Below, piece after piece: positions 17,666-25,372 of a stretch of DNA of 64,000 nucleotides. The DNA comes from Flaviramulus_B aquimarinus (GTDB taxonomy: Bacteria; Bacteroidota; Bacteroidia; Flavobacteriales; Flavobacteriaceae). Location: contig NZ_BAABJH010000002.1 of NCBI RefSeq assembly GCF_039543205.1, positions 248,001 to 312,000 of the forward strand. The letters run 5' to 3'. Positions within the stretch are counted from its first letter, which is position 1. Each line of letters opens with the position of its first letter. The translations under genes and the position numbers were made by a program. The notes beneath the pieces were generated by a model. It saw only the letters and a list, made by a program, of their open reading frames with translations. It ran no database searches and was not told the origin of the DNA.

Positions 17666-18247
17666 TTATCTTACGAAATATAAAAACAAAAAGAGATACA
17701 CCCACAGTATATCTATAAAATGCCAAAAAGTGGCTGCTAGTTCAAACCCTAACATTTTAGTTGGATTATACTTTTGTTTAAAATGATTATAAATTACAAC
17801 CAACAAACAAATTAAACCAACAATAACGTGCAAAATGTGCACCAATGCTATTAAATAAATGTAAGACATGGTTACATTACTGGTTGGTCCTGTAAAATTA
17901 TAGCCTAAATTTATGATTTGTTGAAAGCCTGAAAACTGATTAAAAATAAAAACAACTCCTAAAATTAATGTTATAAATAACCAAAGTGATGTTGCTTTAT
18001 TATTTTCACTTTTTAATGCTTTTTTTGCCAAAATAAAAGTTAGGCTACTTATAACGATAACTATTGTGCTAACTATAAATGCATTTGGTAATTGAAAATC
18101 TTTTAACCAGTCTGGTCTGGAGCTACTCACAACAAACGCACTTGTCCATCCTGCAAAAGACATGACAAGCGAAATAATACCAAACCAAAGCATCATTTTT
18201 TTCGCTCTGTTATTTTTTTCCTCTGTAGTACCCTGTGTTAAATCCAT
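17666..18247 (-). CDS. Cytochrome c oxidase subunit III-like protein, short form
   Basis: This 193-residue protein has five helices of the haem-copper oxidase subunit III family (MLWFGIISLVMSFAGWTSAF, IALVHILHVIVGLICLLVV, FWHFIDILWVYLFLFLYFV). It is a second subunit III beside the longer one. The pair in tandem is common in Bacteroidota as far as I recall. It starts two bases after the cyoE stop, so translation is coupled. Confidence 0.9.
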   Translation of the reverse strand: MDLTQGTTEEKNNRAKKMMLWFGIISLVMSFAGWTSAFVVSSSRPDWLKDFQLPNAFIVSTIVIVISSLTFILAKKALKSENNKATSLWLFITLILGVVFIFNQFSGFQQIINLGYNFTGPTSNVTMSYIYLIALVHILHVIVGLICLLVVIYNHFKQKYNPTKMLGFELAATFWHFIDILWVYLFLFLYFVR

Positions 18248-18249
18248 GG

Positions 18250-19143
18250 TTATTTTATAAATTTATCTGCTACGTAAACAATCTGTATTAATGTAATATA
18301 CAATACGCTAGCTAACATTAACTGTTTTGCAGCTTTTTCGGTCATATCTTTAAATAATCTAATGGCATAGTTTAGCATGCCTAAACCCAATATAAAAACA
18401 ATTATGGCAGCTACTATGGATAATTGTAGTTTCCCTGTGAAACCAAACACAGGAATTATAGAAACTAGTAAGGTCCAAATGGTATACATAATAGTTTGTA
18501 CTGCTGTTCCTTTATCTTGTTTTCCTGTTGGTAACATAAAAAACCCACCTTTTTTATAGTCTTCAAATAAAAACCAGCCAATAGCCCAAAAATGGGGGAA
18601 TTGCCAAAAAAATTGTAATGCAAATAAGGTTCCTGGTTCTATGCCAAAATCATCAGTAGCGGCAACCCATCCTAACATAAAGGGAATAGCCCCTGGAATG
18701 GCTCCTACAAAAACCGCTAATGGTGTTTTGGTTTTTAAAGGTGTGTATACACAAGTGTATAAAAAGATGGAAATTGCACCAAACATAGCAGTTTGCTTAT
18801 TGATGGTGTATAAAATAATAATTCCAAATAACGTAAAAACCGAGGCAATAATAAATGCTGTATTAACCGACATTCGGCCAGCTGGAATTGGCCTGCTTTT
18901 AGTACGGTCCATTAAGGCATCTAAATCTTTTTCTATAATTTGATTAAAGGCATTGGACGCCCCTACCATAAAATAACCACCAAAGGCTAGTAAAATCAAG
19001 ATTTTAAGGTCTACCGTTTCAACGCCTAGCAAATACCCAGCAAGCGATGAAAACACGACACTTAATGCTAAACGCATTTTGGTGATTTCCTTAAAATCTG
19101 AAATTACAGAAGGGGTTGCTAATGACGATTTTGAATTGCTCAA
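18250..19143 (-). CDS. cyoE: Protohaem IX farnesyltransferase (haem O synthase)
   Basis: This polytopic UbiA-type prenyltransferase attaches farnesyl to haem B to give haem O, the precursor of haem A for the oxidase. The signature NAFNQIIEKDLDALMDRT with its Asp pairs, SRPIPAG, and the second Asp-rich loop region are seen. The frame is open to a TTG at 19182, but that codon lies inside a TATCTTTG -7 box (19180-19187). I therefore chose TTG at 19143, which leaves about 20 residues before the VISDFKEITKMRLAL start of the fold. Start confidence is moderate; identity is firm. It heads the oxidase accessory cluster. Confidence 0.88.
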   Translation of the reverse strand: MSNSKSSLATPSVISDFKEITKMRLALSVVFSSLAGYLLGVETVDLKILILLAFGGYFMVGASNAFNQIIEKDLDALMDRTKSRPIPAGRMSVNTAFIIASVFTLFGIIILYTINKQTAMFGAISIFLYTCVYTPLKTKTPLAVFVGAIPGAIPFMLGWVAATDDFGIEPGTLFALQFFWQFPHFWAIGWFLFEDYKKGGFFMLPTGKQDKGTAVQTIMYTIWTLLVSIIPVFGFTGKLQLSIVAAIIVFILGLGMLNYAIRLFKDMTEKAAKQLMLASVLYITLIQIVYVADKFIK

Positions 19144-19179
19144 TGTTCTATGTCCTTGACGGCTTTTGTATTGCGAGTG

Positions 19180-19211
19180 CAAAGATACTCTATAAAACCC
19201 GAATTATGCAA
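19180..19211 (-). promoter_or_regulatory. Bacteroidota promoter of the cyoE-coxIII cluster
   Basis: On the minus strand TTG (19209-19211) is followed after 21 bases by TATCTTTG (19180-19187). This fits the TTG/TAnnTTTG consensus. It argues against translation starting at 19182. Confidence 0.5.
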
Positions 19212-19417
19212 CAGAAAATCTATTACATCTTGAAACTTCTTTAAAACCTAACGCTTTGTTTTGCTTTTTAATTTAACGATAGCTTTTTGTGGTTTTCAAC
19301 CTTTATAACAAAGCGCTATCTCTTTGTTCTTATTAAAGCTATTTGAGCAATATTTAAATCCCAGCTTGCTTTAAAAAATTGTATTTTTAGTGTATCTATA
19401 ATTTTTAATGGCATTAT

Positions 19418-20284
19418 ATGAAATCTCTAAACTATATCTTTTCACTCATATTTATTAGCTTAATTTCCACTGCTTGTGCTCAAGATAAGGGTGTAACGAT
19501 TAAAACCCATAAACTCACCGAAAATATTTATATGCTCGAAGGTCAAGGAGGCAATATTGGTATTTCGGTTGGCAACGATGGCGTTTTTATGATTGATAGC
19601 CAGTTTGCACCTTTAACACCTAAAATTTTAGAGACTATAAAAAGACTAAGCGATAAACCCATTAGATTTTTAACCAACACACACCATCATGGCGATCATA
19701 CTGGTGGAAATGAAAATATTTCTAAACTAAACACACACATTATAGCGCATGATAATGTTTATAAACGTATTAAGAATAATGATAAACAATCGGATGCATC
19801 GCTTCCTATAATTACTTTTAACGACAAATTAAACTTATATACAAACGGTGAACAGGTTCTTGTTTTTCATATAGACAATGCGCATACTGATGGCGATGCT
19901 TTATTATATTTTACTGAAAGTAATGTGCTCCATACTGGCGACACTTATTTTAATGGACGTTACCCATATATTGACTTAAACTCTGGAGGAAGTGTTAACG
20001 GCTATATCAAAGCCATAAAAAGTGCTTTAATCTTTGTTGATGACAACACCAAAATAATTCCCGGTCATGGTAATTTATCCAATAAAAAGGAATATTTGTT
20101 CTTTTTAGACATGCTTGAAACTTTAAGAACATCGGTATTAGCTGAAATTGCGACTGGCAAAACGGAAGAAAATGTTGTTTCAAATACCTTGTTAACCAAA
20201 ACTTACGACGATTTGGATTTTGGCTGCTGTTATATTTCTTCAGAAAAAATGAGACGTACGCTTTATAAGAGCTTGAAAAACTAG
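19418..20284 (+). CDS. Secreted metallo-beta-lactamase-fold hydrolase
   Basis: The 288-residue product has a signal peptide (SLISTACAQ; a Cys near the end makes a lipoprotein possible). It has the MBL zinc motif THHHGDHTGG (about 88-97), HTDGDA, LHTGDTYF and PGHG. This resembles QuiP/cyclase-type or B-class relatives, but the substrate is not predictable and a true beta-lactamase role should not be assumed. It converges on the RemB-like gene; both stop codons share a palindromic CTAG. Confidence 0.88.
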   Translation: MKSLNYIFSLIFISLISTACAQDKGVTIKTHKLTENIYMLEGQGGNIGISVGNDGVFMIDSQFAPLTPKILETIKRLSDKPIRFLTNTHHHGDHTGGNENISKLNTHIIAHDNVYKRIKNNDKQSDASLPIITFNDKLNLYTNGEQVLVFHIDNAHTDGDALLYFTESNVLHTGDTYFNGRYPYIDLNSGGSVNGYIKAIKSALIFVDDNTKIIPGHGNLSNKKEYLFFLDMLETLRTSVLAEIATGKTEENVVSNTLLTKTYDDLDFGCCYISSEKMRRTLYKSLKN

Positions 20285-22380
20285 TTATCGAAATACCAAT
20301 TAAACAAATCGGTTCTAATTCCAAAATTAAACCAAACCGTGTTGTTTTTAAATGTTGAAGTGGTTGTCGCTTCAGGGTTAAAATTTCTAACGGTTATATC
20401 TGTAAACAGCTTTAAGTTTGAAGCTGGATTTATCAAGTAACCTGCTTGTAAATTACCGTTAAAGGTTGTTGTTTTTATGCCTTGACCTACTTCAATACCT
20501 GTATCAAAAGGTCTTTCTTCTTCATCTCTATAAATATCGCCACCATAACTAAAATCATCGGAGCCATTATTAAAGTCTAATCCTCGGGTTCCAAAAATTA
20601 ATTTAGCATCGGCAAACCAACGATTAAACCTATAATGTCCAATTAAAATGGCTTCACTAAAGTTTGCACCCCATAAATGCGCCATAGATTGGTTATTATG
20701 TCCATAATTAAGTACAATTGTATTATGTGAATACGTGTACGGCCTTACTCTATTATATTCAAATTGAAGCATTAAATTTTTCACTTTAAAAGCATTGTAA
20801 TATTTAACGCCTATTTGATATCCAAATTTATTCTTCCAACTTTTTTCACCACCTTTTATATCGCCAAGCGAAAATTCATCTAATATAAATTGACTATATA
20901 CATTTACATTATCATTCCATTTATATTTAGCCGAAGCCCCCAACAAAGCATTTCCAGCGCCCTGACCTGTTTCAAACTCAATAGCTCTGTAAAATATTAT
21001 CGGATTTAGATAATTTACATCAAAACCCCTACCGTTACTATTTGTCCACAAAACCGATTCAAATAATCCAATATTCAAACGTTTAGACACGTTCCAACTT
21101 AAATAATGGTTGGCTATGTATTTGGTTAAAAAGGCTTTGTCCTCTTCAACTTCTGGTCTTACATCTTTTGCCCACATCCATGTATTGGTGTATTTTATTT
21201 TCCAAAATTTGGTATTGAGTTTTAAAAAAGGGAGTGGACTAGCAACATCACTCAGTAATAAGGAACGATAACCATCTCCTATAAAATTTTTACCATGACC
21301 AAATTGAATGTTTATAAACTTAGCAGGCGCATACGATATATAGGCTTCTGCTACGGGGTAATCATACGAATCGGATTTAAAACGCTTTGCAATACCACGC
21401 CCAGGCACAATAGCTGGATCTGGTCCAAAAGCCTTTAAACTTTCTGAATATCTGTTTACATAATCTGCAAAACGCCCTTGACTTTCAAAAACGGATGTGT
21501 AAAAATTAAACTTTTTTCCTAAACCTCCTTGCACTAAAAGCCCTCTGGTATTATTGTACGTTGAACTGAAATTGGCATCGGTATCTTTACCGACTTGTAA
21601 ATCTAAAATAGGGTCTATTGTAAACCAATAATCATCACTCTGTATTTGGACTAAGTGCTCATTCCATAATTTTCTACCCGCCCAAGTATTCGCTTCTTTT
21701 TGGAGATTTTTCCTTTCGGCTTTAAAGTCGTAGTATTTTGAAATTTCCTCGTAAACAAATGGTTTTGAAGCGGTATGGCTATTGGTTCCTATTACATTCA
21801 TTTGCCTATCAAACCGAGCATAGTCACTATGTGTAAACTGAATGTTTAGTTGACTATTAAACGCCTGTTCTTCAAAAACCTTAAAGCTTGCATTTATACT
21901 ATCAAACTCTTGCTTTGCTTTTTGTTCTAATTTTGAGATTTTATTTTCGACTGCTAAATCTCGACTAGCAACCGCTTGATCAACCAAAGGAATTTTTATA
22001 GGTATAGCGTATTGCTTGTATGTTTTTCTACCATTATAGGTTGCTGGTTTTATTTTTGGGAATGTTAAGATCACCCGTTTAGCCTCTTCCTTTAACTCAT
22101 TATACAAAGCATCGGTATAAATAACCCTAAATTGCCCTGTTGTATCTATTTCAAAAAGCACCACAACTTCCCCTTTATAGTTATCTTTAGTTACACGCTC
22201 TGGAACCTTAAAATTATTATAAATAATATCAAATACATTTTTATCAAAACACGCTTGTAAGGAGTCTATAGCTACATTTTCACAATTAGGAAAAACTGGT
22301 GGTTTTTCAGACAAAAACTCGCTTTGCGAATACGTGTTAAATTGGACTAAAAGTAGGAGCAGTACAATGAATTGCTTCAT
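20281..22380 (-). CDS. RemB-like outer membrane protein with N-terminal TonB-C-like domain
   Basis: The 699-residue product has a signal peptide (cleavage after NTYSQ). Residues about 28-135 follow the TonB C-terminal pattern of the two neighbouring TonB proteins: PVFPNCE, AC-x-FDKNVFDIIYNNF, VVVLFEIDTTGQF, EEAKRVILTFPKIKP, YAIPIKIPL. A short charged coil (about 140-170) leads to a long beta-rich region with Wzi/RemB-like segments (FGHGKNFIGDGYRSLLLSDV, LYLSW-like strands). RemB is named for gliding in Flavobacterium; capsule-assembly-like Wzi is the alternative. The assignment is from memory of the family, moderately sure. Confidence 0.72.
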   Translation of the reverse strand: MKQFIVLLLLLVQFNTYSQSEFLSEKPPVFPNCENVAIDSLQACFDKNVFDIIYNNFKVPERVTKDNYKGEVVVLFEIDTTGQFRVIYTDALYNELKEEAKRVILTFPKIKPATYNGRKTYKQYAIPIKIPLVDQAVASRDLAVENKISKLEQKAKQEFDSINASFKVFEEQAFNSQLNIQFTHSDYARFDRQMNVIGTNSHTASKPFVYEEISKYYDFKAERKNLQKEANTWAGRKLWNEHLVQIQSDDYWFTIDPILDLQVGKDTDANFSSTYNNTRGLLVQGGLGKKFNFYTSVFESQGRFADYVNRYSESLKAFGPDPAIVPGRGIAKRFKSDSYDYPVAEAYISYAPAKFINIQFGHGKNFIGDGYRSLLLSDVASPLPFLKLNTKFWKIKYTNTWMWAKDVRPEVEEDKAFLTKYIANHYLSWNVSKRLNIGLFESVLWTNSNGRGFDVNYLNPIIFYRAIEFETGQGAGNALLGASAKYKWNDNVNVYSQFILDEFSLGDIKGGEKSWKNKFGYQIGVKYYNAFKVKNLMLQFEYNRVRPYTYSHNTIVLNYGHNNQSMAHLWGANFSEAILIGHYRFNRWFADAKLIFGTRGLDFNNGSDDFSYGGDIYRDEEERPFDTGIEVGQGIKTTTFNGNLQAGYLINPASNLKLFTDITVRNFNPEATTTSTFKNNTVWFNFGIRTDLFNWYFDN

Positions 22381-22526
22381 GTCTTTTTGTTATGAATTGA
22401 TTTAGGCTTGAAAGATACTATATTTTTTTAGATTCCAATAACACTTAAACGTCGACAGACGCTTCTAAAATTGAAGGTTATTTTATGTGAATCTGAAATA
22501 ATTCCGATAGCTGTCTAGATAGGTCA

Positions 22527-22562
22527 TAAAAAACCGCTATCACTAAAATGATAACGGTTTTA
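22527..22562. terminator. Bidirectional terminator after the interrupted tonB gene
   Basis: AAAAACCGCTATCA and TGATAACGGTTTT form a stem with a small internal mismatch and short loop. Runs of A and T flank both sides. It ends the minus-strand tonB-like gene. Confidence 0.7.
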
Positions 22563-22585
22563 AAGCATAAAATTATAATGATGCT

Positions 22586-23386
22586 TTAATAATTTTGTAC
22601 TTGAAAGACTATTGGTAGGTTATAAATAACACCAACATTTTTATTATTCTGTTTTCCTGGCGTCATTTCTGGAATAAAATTAATAACCCTAACGGCCTCT
22701 TGTCCTAACTTTGGATGTGACGCTCTTGTTTTTATGTTGGTAACGTGTCCAGTTTTATTAATAGTAAATTGTACATCAATTTTTTGTTTTCCTGATAAAC
22801 CATAATCTAAAGCTATATCTCCTCCATCAAATTTTCTTTGAATTAGTTTTCCTATTTTTTCAGACATACATTTTTTTCTAGCTTTATTATTTTTTGTTTT
22901 TTCGCAACCTGGATAGATTGGAACCTTTTGTACAAAACCTATAAATACGGGCTCATCATCTAGCTTATCTAAGACTGAAACTTTAGCCGGATCTATAACT
23001 GGTTTAGTGGAAGTATTCTGCTCACTTATAATAATATCTATAATCTTTTCTATTTTGAAATCATCTTTAACTTGCTTTATTTTATTAGTTAAAACAACTT
23101 TTTTCTTAACCTCTGGTTTAACTTGGGCTTTAAGTTCTTCGTAAACCTTAAAGTTTTCAATGAATACCTCTGTTGGAGTATCTGGCTCTTTGTAACTAAC
23201 GTCTTTTTGAATAGTCATTTAAAAATTCATTTCAAGCAAGCTATAGGCCATCAGTAAACACACAATTAACCCAACTTGAAAATAAAGGGTTGAGTTTTTT
23301 TGTAAATTTGCTTCATGTTTTTGTGATTTTTTCACGATTTGCTCATTTTGCCGATTGAGTTCGTTAGTTTTCTTTGGATTACACAT
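22586..23386 (-). pseudogene. TonB-like energy transducer interrupted by an in-frame stop
   Basis: Two in-frame pieces are separated only by a TAA at 23219-23221. The upstream piece (23222-23386, 55 codons, starting MCNPKKTNELNRQ) carries the basic cytoplasmic tail and a single membrane anchor (STLYFQVGLIVCLLMAYSLL). The downstream piece (22586-23218, 210 codons) begins at an ATG touching the stop and carries the linker and TonB-C domain (VPIYPGCE, YGLSGKQKIDVQF, EAVRVINFIPEMTPGKQ). Together they have the normal Bacteroidota TonB layout. Separately, the C-terminal part would lack an anchor and stay cytoplasmic. TAA-ATG restart, readthrough or a base-call error are alternatives to real inactivation. 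Confidence 0.8.
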
Positions 23387-23460
23387 AATAATTATAGTTT
23401 AAATGTCTGCCTAACGGCTGTCAGATTAATATTGTGGTAAAGTCACAATAAGCATACCAA

Positions 23461-23494
23461 AAAAAGAACCCCATTACTGTTTTGTAATGGGGTT
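23461..23494 (-). terminator. Second hairpin terminator upstream of interrupted tonB
   Basis: ACCCCATTAC (23469-23478) pairs perfectly with GTAATGGGGT (23485-23494). On the minus strand a T-rich tract follows. It lies downstream of another terminator for the same upstream gene, in tandem. Confidence 0.65.
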
Positions 23495-23533
23495 TCTATA
23501 CTTCGGTTTAACTTAAAAAGAATAAATTGAATA

Positions 23534-23569
23534 TAAAAAAACCCCGAAGATAACTTCGAGGTTTTTTTA
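23534..23569. terminator. Terminator of the intact tonB gene
   Basis: AAAAAACCCCGAAG and CTTCGAGGTTTTTTT form a strong stem with an ATAA-type loop 20 bases after the tonB stop. T-runs occur on both strands. Confidence 0.8.
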
Positions 23570-23588
23570 TATTAAGTAATCGATATTC

Positions 23589-24308
23589 TTAATCTTGGAC
23601 TTGGAAAATAATTGGTAATGAATATGGAACATTTACAGGTTTACCACGTTGTTTTCCTGGTTTCATTTTTGGTAATAAGCCAATAACACGTTTTGCTTCT
23701 TTTTCTAATCCTGGATGTGGTGCTCTAGCTCTAATACCTACAACATCACCTTTTTTATCAATTTTAAAAATCACATTAATACGTTGTCTTCCAGATAATC
23801 CTAAATCGCTAGCCAGCTCTGTATTAAACTTTTTGTTAACAAACTTTGATATCTTACTAGACATACAGGCTCTTTTTGCAGCGTTATTTCCTTTTTCACA
23901 ACCTGGAAAAATTGGTACATTTTCAATTACAGAAAATGGCACATCTATATCTTCTTCTACTTCTTCTACTTCAATTTCTTCAACCTCCATAATTTCAGTC
24001 TCTTGATCAACTTCCGTAGACTCGATAACCGTTTCTTCTACTTCTTCTTCATCTTCAACAATCTCAATCACTTCTGGCGCAGCAGGAGGTGGTGGAGGTG
24101 GTGGTGGTGTTTGAATTTGTTCTGTAATTGGAATTTCTTCTTCATCTAACTCATCTAAATTTAATTGACCGATATCAATATCAGATTTATCATAAGTTTT
24201 GAAATTAATCGCGTAGTTTGTTAAAAACAACATTAAAGCTAAACCAATAGCGAAGTAAAGTGAACTGTTACGTCCAACATTAGCTTTAGGATTTTTTTTA
24301 GGTTCCAT
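23589..24308 (-). CDS. Energy transducer TonB
   Basis: This 239-residue TonB has a basic N-terminus, a single anchor helix (about 16-36, SSLYFAIGLALMLFLTNYAI), a Pro-rich and very acidic periplasmic linker (PPPPPPPP near 70, then many E/V pairs) and a TonB-C domain (about 125-239: VPIFPGCE, LSGRQRINVIFKIDKKGDVV, EAKRVIGLLPKMKPGKQ). With ExbB/ExbD (not in this window) it transmits proton-motive force to outer-membrane receptors. It is followed by strong terminators and by the interrupted paralogue. Confidence 0.93.
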   Translation of the reverse strand: MEPKKNPKANVGRNSSLYFAIGLALMLFLTNYAINFKTYDKSDIDIGQLNLDELDEEEIPITEQIQTPPPPPPPPAAPEVIEIVEDEEEVEETVIESTEVDQETEIMEVEEIEVEEVEEDIDVPFSVIENVPIFPGCEKGNNAAKRACMSSKISKFVNKKFNTELASDLGLSGRQRINVIFKIDKKGDVVGIRARAPHPGLEKEAKRVIGLLPKMKPGKQRGKPVNVPYSLPIIFQVQD

Positions 24309-24369
24309 AAATTAAATCGTTTATCTAAGATTGCTAAAATAACTATTTATTTATCAAAAAAGCAAGCGT

Positions 24370-24747
24370 TTAGGTGTTTTTAACGTGTAAGCCGTTCTTA
24401 AACCACAATATTGTTGATGTTAATATGGCGCCTAAAGAATTTGCCAACATATCATATACATCGTATGCTCTTGAAACTGTTATAGTTCCTTGTAACACCT
24501 CAATAAGTATACCATATACTATAGAAAAAATTAAAGCATAAATAATAGCTTGTTTTTTTGTGAACTTAAAGGTATGGAACCCTGATATAAACCACAAAAA
24601 AGTTAAAATACTATAGGCTAAAAAATGCAAAACCTTATCGCTTAATGAAAACACTAAATCAGGCATGTTTTTAATAGTCATTAAACAGGCCAATGTTAAA
24701 ACAACCGTATAGGCTAGTGCTAATAAAAGTGCTAGTATTCTAAGCAC
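24370..24747 (-). CDS. VanZ-like family membrane protein
   Basis: This 125-residue protein has four hydrophobic helices. The DKVLHFLAYSILTFLWF, FSIVYGILIEVLQG and RAYDVYDMLANSLGAILTS segments are typical of VanZ-like proteins. The start is GTG at 24747, eight bases inside the end of gcvH, so translation is coupled to it. The role outside glycopeptide resistance is unknown; resistance should not be inferred. Confidence 0.88.
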   Translation of the reverse strand: MLRILALLLALAYTVVLTLACLMTIKNMPDLVFSLSDKVLHFLAYSILTFLWFISGFHTFKFTKKQAIIYALIFSIVYGILIEVLQGTITVSRAYDVYDMLANSLGAILTSTILWFKNGLHVKNT

Positions 24748-25120
24748 CTATAAGTACTTTATAATCATCGGCAGACATAAGACCTTCTACTTGAGACAAA
24801 TCGGAACACTTTACTTTTATCATCCAACCGTTGCCATATGGGTCCGTATTTACGCTTTCTGGTTCATCTTCTAAAGCTTCATTAAACGCTATAATTTCGC
24901 CAGATAGTGGTAAAAACAGGTCTGAAACGGTTTTAACCGCCTCAACAGTTCCAAAAATCTCATCAGCGTCTAAAGTTTCATCAATTGTTTCTACTTCAAC
25001 ATATACAATATCACCAAGTTCACTTTGTGCAAAATCAGTGATGCCTATAGTTGCCACATCATCTTCTATTTTAACCCACTCGTGATCTTTTGTATATTTT
25101 AATTCTGCCGGTATATTCAT
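24740..25120 (-). CDS. gcvH: Glycine cleavage system H protein
   Basis: This 126-residue lipoyl carrier shuttles the aminomethyl group between the P, T and L proteins. The lipoylation site is Lys 63 in GTVEAVKTVSDLF. Other conserved parts are KDHEWV, IGITDFAQSELGDIVYVE and NGWMIKV. Length is standard. A good promoter lies just upstream. VanZ overlaps its 3' end. Confidence 0.96.
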   Translation of the reverse strand: MNIPAELKYTKDHEWVKIEDDVATIGITDFAQSELGDIVYVEVETIDETLDADEIFGTVEAVKTVSDLFLPLSGEIIAFNEALEDEPESVNTDPYGNGWMIKVKCSDLSQVEGLMSADDYKVLIGA

Positions 25121-25148
25121 TTTTTTTTGTTTAGGTTTATTTATTCAG

Positions 25149-25179
25149 CAAATGTATTTATTCAAATCTTAAATTCAAA
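25149..25179 (-). promoter_or_regulatory. Strong Bacteroidota promoter upstream of gcvH
   Basis: On the minus strand TTTG (25176-25179), a 19-base spacer and TACATTTG (25149-25156) match the flavobacterial TTG / TAnnTTTG consensus. It lies 28 bases before the gcvH ATG, within the 252-base gap after sprA. Confidence 0.65.
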
Positions 25180-25372
25180 TAGATGTTGTGATTAAACTTT
25201 AATCTTTCTCTTTTTTAGCAGGATTTTGATGCTTATTGGTATTGTAGTTATGCTTAATAAGGTATGTGTTATAAATCTTATAATTTAACTATTGTGTGTA
25301 GACATTTTAAAAAAGGCACAAATCACACAAATTTAAACATGAATACGAATTATCAAGCCAAGGGAATGTTGG

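Noticed and set aside
19418..20284. Beta-lactamase resistance gene
   Set aside because: The MBL fold is shared by many hydrolases; zinc motifs alone do not show lactamase activity.
24370..24747. Glycopeptide resistance from a VanZ-like gene
   Set aside because: VanZ-like proteins are widespread and mostly unrelated to resistance; no van genes are present.
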